In this document: piece after piece, positions 19,590 to 21,352 of the stretch
Numbering within the stretch: the stretch's first letter is position 1
How the letters are laid out: every line of letters begins with the position of its first letter
From: Jimgerdemannia flammicorona
Taxonomy: Eukaryota; Mucoromycota; Endogonomycetes; Endogonales; Endogonaceae
Reading direction: 5' to 3'
Length of the DNA: 21,352 bases
Assembly: GCA_003990745.1 (NCBI GenBank)
Contig: RBNI01001675.1
Location: 1-21,352 of the forward strand
The notes under the pieces: model-generated
Told to the model about the DNA's origin: nothing
Database searches by the model: none
Seen by the model: only the letters and a program-made list of their open reading frames with translations
Translations under genes and position numbers: made by a program

Positions 19590-20550
19590 GTTATCCGTTA
19601 AGGTTTCCAAAGGAGCTTTTTGAGAGCGCAGCATGCGCAGTCGTAAATGAGCAACTTCTCCAACAAGCTCATCAGCTACCAACACGAAAGATAGCATTTA
19701 CGGTTAATCGTCACCCAGCAGTTATCGTACAAGCTCTTGGGTCATGATTCGGATCCATTTGGATCCTTTCGGATTGGACCGAATAAATTGGTCGGTTCAA
19801 TGTCGTTTGCATTCGGAACGAAACCGTTCAGCGTCAGCCAAGTGTAAGGTTCGGCTCATTCGAGTCCAATCGCCACATAGAAATGAATCTAACGAATTGA
19901 TTCATCACAAATTGGATTCAACCAGAACATGTTTATATGGAATGCAAATATGACTGGATCCAATTAAAATTTTATTTGTTCAGAGCCCTATATAGATATT
20001 TTCAGCTATCCGAGTCTTTTTTTTATTTTTTTTATTCATTATCATATATTTAAACAATTATAAAATCCTCGGAATCGACAGTGATGTAAATGGATACACG
20101 ACACCGATTTTGTTGACATTTTACGTAAAGTCGTCCTTGGTTGTTGGTAGTCACCAACGGCCCGTCGAATCGTGCTGGCAACCACTGTCGTCATTCTCTT
20201 CGCTGTCATGGGAATGTGGGCGGCTTCACGGCCACGTACGAACTTACCCGGAATCCGACGGTGGAGTCGGGAGGGGGGTGACGTGACCAGCATCCACGAG
20301 ACGGTGACGCTGAATTCAACGACAAGGACGTCGTGTTAAGTTCCGGAGATTGATATGTCGGTGTTGTAAATGGAGAAGATATAAAGCTCAATCAAACGTG
20401 CACTTATTTTGATACACGAGCGGTCTCTGGTGGAGTTTTTATGAATCTGAAACAAAGGGGTTTAAGCGTCAAAGTGTGGAATTAGCAAGGTTGGCTTAGG
20501 TGGCCCGTTATCTCGTAGATTATCCAGGTAAGGTGACCGCAATGTGATTA
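19590..20550. other. Intergenic sequence with GGATCC-rich block and T-rich tract
   Basis: Between 19,740 and 19,985 variants of GGATCC/TTGGAT occur several times in both orientations, and a T-rich tract follows at about 20,017-20,035. Minus-strand frames at 20,042-20,391 overlap each other without domain character. The plus strand around 20,210-20,450 reads as a broken protein-like sequence with stops (for example GGFTATYELT near 20,220), possibly a gene relic that I cannot identify. Confidence 0.35.
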
Positions 20551-20576
20551 GCGGACCCGCAGGAGCGGACCCGCAG
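20551..20576. repeat. Short direct repeat GCGGACCCGCAG x2
   Basis: GCGGACCCGCAG at 20,551-20,562 and again at 20,565-20,576, a 14-bp period. Confidence 0.8.
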
Positions 20577-20623
20577 TTAACCGTCACATCAGAGTAAACC
20601 ATTTGCTGCGAAAACTTAATAAT

Positions 20624-20680
20624 CCGCGCACTTACATAATGCCTTTAAGAAATACAAACAACGCTCCCGAAAGTGCGCGG
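20624..20680. repeat. 10-bp inverted repeat
   Basis: CCGCGCACTT (20,624-20,633) and AAGTGCGCGG (20,671-20,680) are perfect reverse complements, separated by 37 bp. Motifs AACCGTCAC occur nearby at about 20,579, 20,785 and 20,823. This could be a hairpin, a small element end or a regulator site; nothing decides. Confidence 0.7.
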
Positions 20681-20905
20681 TGCGCCCTCCAATTCATACA
20701 TCTACTGTTATCCCTGGACGCGTCTTAGCTCGCTGTCGAAGGGCCCTCCCAAACAAGGCTTCAATGCGGTTCCGCACCTGCCGAAACCGTCACATTCCCA
20801 ACTGCGCCTCAAAAACGCGTAAACCGTCACCCGCTGTTCGTGGCTGTCCAGGGACATAAAATGAGTGGAACCCGGCAACCCGTTTTCTATGACTACCCCC
20901 CTTCA

Positions 20906-20976
20906 CCGAGATTCCGCCCTCCGAGATTCCTTTCATCTGCCCACCTAAATTCCCGCTCTCCGTCCGCCGAGATTCC
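20906..20976. repeat. CCGAGATTCC motif x3
   Basis: Copies at 20,906-20,915, 20,921-20,930 and 20,967-20,976, the last ending six bases before the ATG at 20,983. Their place just before a start codon suggests promoter or leader elements, but this is only positional. Confidence 0.55.
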
Positions 20977-20982
20977 GGTACC

Positions 20983-21117
20983 ATGAATCACGAAGAACAA
21001 GATCCCCGTGTCCAACGAAAGCTTACACCCAAAGAACAGGTACGGTCTCTATCCTTAGAGTCCGCTGCACCCACCCGGCCACCTCGCCCAAAGAACAAGT
21101 CCGGTCTCTATCCTTAG
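20983..21117 (+). CDS. Possible 5' exon of a gene disrupted by a minisatellite (44 aa to first stop)
   Basis: ATG at 20,983, in a reasonable context (GGTACCATGA), opens 44 codons beginning MNHEEQDPRVQRKLTPKEQ. The frame then enters the 59-bp repeat and stops at TAG 21,115-21,117 inside the second repeat unit. A GT at 21,040 after KEQ could be a splice donor, with CCCGCCAG ending at 21,281 as acceptor; that intron would hold all four repeat units, but phase 0 then meets an early stop. Not recognised; the gene would continue outside the window. Confidence 0.3.
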   Translation: MNHEEQDPRVQRKLTPKEQVRSLSLESAAPTRPPRPKNKSGLYP

Positions 21118-21253
21118 AGTCCGCTGCACCCACCCGGCCACCTCGCCCAAAGAACAAGTCCGGTCTCTATCCTTAGAGTCCGCTGCACACCTCGTCCAAA
21201 GAACAAGTCCGGTTTCTATCCCCAGAGTCCGCTGCGCCCAACTGGCCACCTCG
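21028..21253. repeat. 59-bp minisatellite, four units
   Basis: Units at 21,028-21,086, 21,087-21,145, 21,146-21,194 (49 bp, lacking about ten bases of the CCACCCGGC part) and 21,195-21,253. Units 1-3 are nearly identical; unit 4 has several substitutions, including CCTTAG to CCCCAG. Because 59 is not a multiple of three, each unit changes the reading frame. Confidence 0.95.
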
Positions 21254-21352
21254 CCCAAGCCGACCCTAATATGCCCGCCAGGTCCATGACGTCCTCTTCA
21301 ACGCCCTCTAACATTACGTCTAAGCGGATCGTACTTTACTGGGTCACTGGAT
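21254..21352 (+). CDS. Open frame running off the window edge
   Basis: The frame shared with the ATG at 20,983 is open from inside repeat unit 4 to the window end, helped by the CCCCAG change that removes the unit's TAG. It reads Ser/Thr-rich (MTSSSTPSNITSKR) and then IVLYWVTG. It may be a later exon of the same gene. There is too little sequence to identify it. Confidence 0.25.

Noticed and set aside
21040..21058. A 19-bp GT-AG intron inside the first minisatellite unit
   Set aside because: Far shorter than the 71-107 bp introns elsewhere in the window; the GT and AG are part of the repeat unit.
1..21352. CRISPR arrays, bacterial operons, tRNA or rRNA genes
   Set aside because: No regularly spaced repeat-spacer structure, no Shine-Dalgarno-linked gene strings, and no tRNA T-loop or rRNA signatures were seen; introns and U6 indicate a eukaryote.

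Overview
The window looks like fungal nuclear DNA. Genes are split by short GT-AG introns (about 70-110 bp), there is a spliceosomal U6 snRNA, and the predicted kinase resembles the large lineage-expanded kinase families of Glomeromycotina and other Mucoromycota. That placement is inferred from protein style; no marker gene here fixes the species. The window has two compartments that meet near position 12,400.

Left compartment (1 to about 12,400): dead transposons. Two related Tad-like LINE retrotransposons lie head to tail on the minus strand. Copy A is 1-4777 and copy B is about 4778-8895. Each keeps a recognisable ORF1, endonuclease and part of the reverse transcriptase (RT), all cut by stops and frameshifts. 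Copy A lacks the front of the RT and copy B lacks the back. A third, 5'-truncated copy C (about 10,536-11,640) matches the 3' end of copy A but is saturated with C-to-T and G-to-A changes. Between B and C lies the ghost of a Ty1/copia gag gene on the minus strand, with a zinc knuckle still legible. Copies A and B contain only about ten CG dinucleotides in 8.8 kb. From 8.9 to 12.3 kb the DNA is extremely AT-rich.

Right compartment (about 12,480 to the end): ordinary CpG-containing DNA with genes. In order it holds a minus-strand U6 snRNA with an intact core and a 13-bp direct repeat on either side; a five-exon gene (13,266-15,552) for a kinase-like protein that has lost the catalytic HRD Asp and the DFG Asp, so probably a pseudokinase, with a C-terminal coiled coil; a small possible membrane or secreted ORF (16,040-16,270); and a two-exon gene (16,661-17,831) with a TATA box and a 5'UTR intron, encoding a four-pass membrane protein with a long Ser/Thr/Pro tail.

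The last 3.5 kb has no convincing complete gene. It contains long T tracts, an 18-bp x 6 tandem repeat, a 10-bp inverted repeat, and at the edge a 59-bp minisatellite that overlaps the start of a possible truncated gene. I see no operon-like cooperation between the genes. The main themes are the heterochromatin-like/euchromatin-like boundary, the U6 locus sitting at that boundary, and the pseudokinase next to it.
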